Source: Nitrosotalea sp. (GTDB lineage: Archaea; Thermoproteota; Nitrososphaeria; Nitrososphaerales; Nitrosopumilaceae). Taken from it: DNA of 5,047 nt. Shown here piece after piece: positions 4,739 to 5,047 of the stretch. The position numbers and the translations under genes were made by a program. The notes under the pieces are model-generated. The model was not told where the DNA came from and did not search any database. It saw only the letters and a program-made list of their open reading frames with translations. Numbering within the stretch: the first letter of the stretch is position 1; each line of letters begins with the position of its first letter. The stretch covers positions 1 through 5,047 of the forward strand of contig JARLFW010000079.1 of assembly GCA_031296345.1 (NCBI GenBank), written 5' to 3'.

Positions 4739-5047
4739 GAATTTACTTTTTTTGATTTGCTTTTTTGGGCAGACTTTATTTTTTCAGGTGACTCACTTTT
4801 TATTTTTTTGAAAATTTCATTGGCTTCTTTGACTGTGACTTTTTGGTGAACTATAGCTCTTACTGCCTTTATCATGGCTACTGGATGATCGTTTTGCCAA
4901 ATGTTTCGTCCCATGTCACCTCCTGAAGCACCTGCTTGTAATGCATCGTATGTTAGATTAAATACATCAAGCTCTGTTGCAAGTTTTGAACCTCCGGCAA
5001 TTATGACTGGCACTGGACATGATGTTACAACTTTCTCAAAGTTTTCA
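4735..5047 (-). CDS. Class I aldolase of the DhnA/LsrF type, C-terminal part (runs off right edge)
   Basis: The last 103 codons of a gene whose start lies beyond base 5047; the frame is open to the window edge. It is the end of a DeoC/FbaB-type TIM barrel: CPVPVIIAGGSK at visible residues 10-21 and GGDMGRNIWQNDHPVAM at about 42-58 form the two phosphate-binding loops after strands 7 and 8. The family holds archaeal fructose-bisphosphate aldolase, the aminodideoxyheptulosonate synthase of the alternative aromatic pathway, and LsrF. The DMGRNI-Q-DHPVAM wording resembles LsrF most from memory, but the Schiff-base lysine and substrate loops are outside the window, so the substrate is unresolved. 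A tail of about 24 residues rich in Lys and Ser follows the barrel. A GTG inside the visible part (5011-5013) is internal valine, not a start. The stop overlaps that of the convergent gene. Confidence 0.8.
   Translation of the reverse strand, partial: ENFEKVVTSCPVPVIIAGGSKLATELDVFNLTYDALQAGASGGDMGRNIWQNDHPVAMIKAVRAIVHQKVTVKEANEIFKKIKSESPEKIKSAQKSKSKKVNS
4745..4809 (+). terminator. T-run cluster, likely terminator of the NTF2-like gene
   Basis: Within 70 bases after the NTF2-like stop the plus strand has T7 (4747-4753), T6 (4761-4766), T6 (4779-4784) and T7 (4803-4809). Archaeal RNA polymerase ends transcription at such oligo-T tracts without needing a hairpin. The same bases encode lysine and adjacent residues of the aldolase tail on the minus strand. 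No strong stem is visible. Confidence 0.45.

Noticed and set aside
5011..5013. GTG as a start of a 92-residue protein
   Set aside because: The frame continues upstream to the window edge with family-typical FEKVVTSCP before PVIIAGG, so this GTG is an internal valine of the aldolase.
1..5047. CRISPR array, insertion sequence or attachment site
   Set aside because: No direct repeats with regular spacing, transposase or integrase frame, or terminal repeats were seen. The content is ordinary chromosomal metabolism genes.

Overview
The window looks like a piece of a small, AT-rich archaeal chromosome, most likely an ammonia-oxidising thaumarchaeon (Nitrososphaerota, Nitrosopumilus-like). The basis is tight gene packing, archaeal-style LeuA and LeuB sequences that resemble methanogen forms from memory, a GTG-started gene with no Shine-Dalgarno, and T-run style gene ends. 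No marker gene proves the lineage, so the placement is inference.

The main content is a compact minus-strand operon for branched-chain amino acid synthesis, transcribed right to left from about 4190 to beyond base 1: ilvB (acetolactate synthase catalytic subunit, 2408-4096), ilvN (its ACT-domain regulatory subunit, 1907-2398), leuA (2-isopropylmalate synthase type, 394-1917) and the first 131 codons of leuB (3-isopropylmalate dehydrogenase type, 1-393). The junctions are a 9-base gap, an 11-base overlap and a zero-base gap, so the four genes are almost certainly co-transcribed and translationally coupled. IlvBN makes acetolactate, the first step towards valine and leucine and, by the parallel reaction, isoleucine. 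LeuA and LeuB work on the leucine branch. ilvC, ilvD and leuCD are not in the window.

The 210-base divergent spacer (4097-4306) is the most interesting part. On the operon side it holds an AT-rich promoter candidate, a 20-codon open frame ending in a run of Ile/Leu/Val codons, a 37-base imperfect inverted repeat inside that frame, and a perfect 7+3+7 inverted repeat overlapping its stop codon and lying just before the ilvB ribosome binding site. This resembles the layout of bacterial ilv/leu leader-peptide attenuators. I know of no established archaeal example, so it is a hypothesis built on a short ORF.

To the right, a plus-strand gene (4307-4738) encodes a small NTF2/SnoaL-like protein of unknown role. 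It meets, tail to tail with overlapping stop codons, the 3' end of a minus-strand class I aldolase of the DhnA/LsrF type (4735-5047, truncated by the window edge). The lysine-rich C-terminal tail of the aldolase is encoded by A-runs that read as T-runs for the plus-strand gene and may serve as its terminator.
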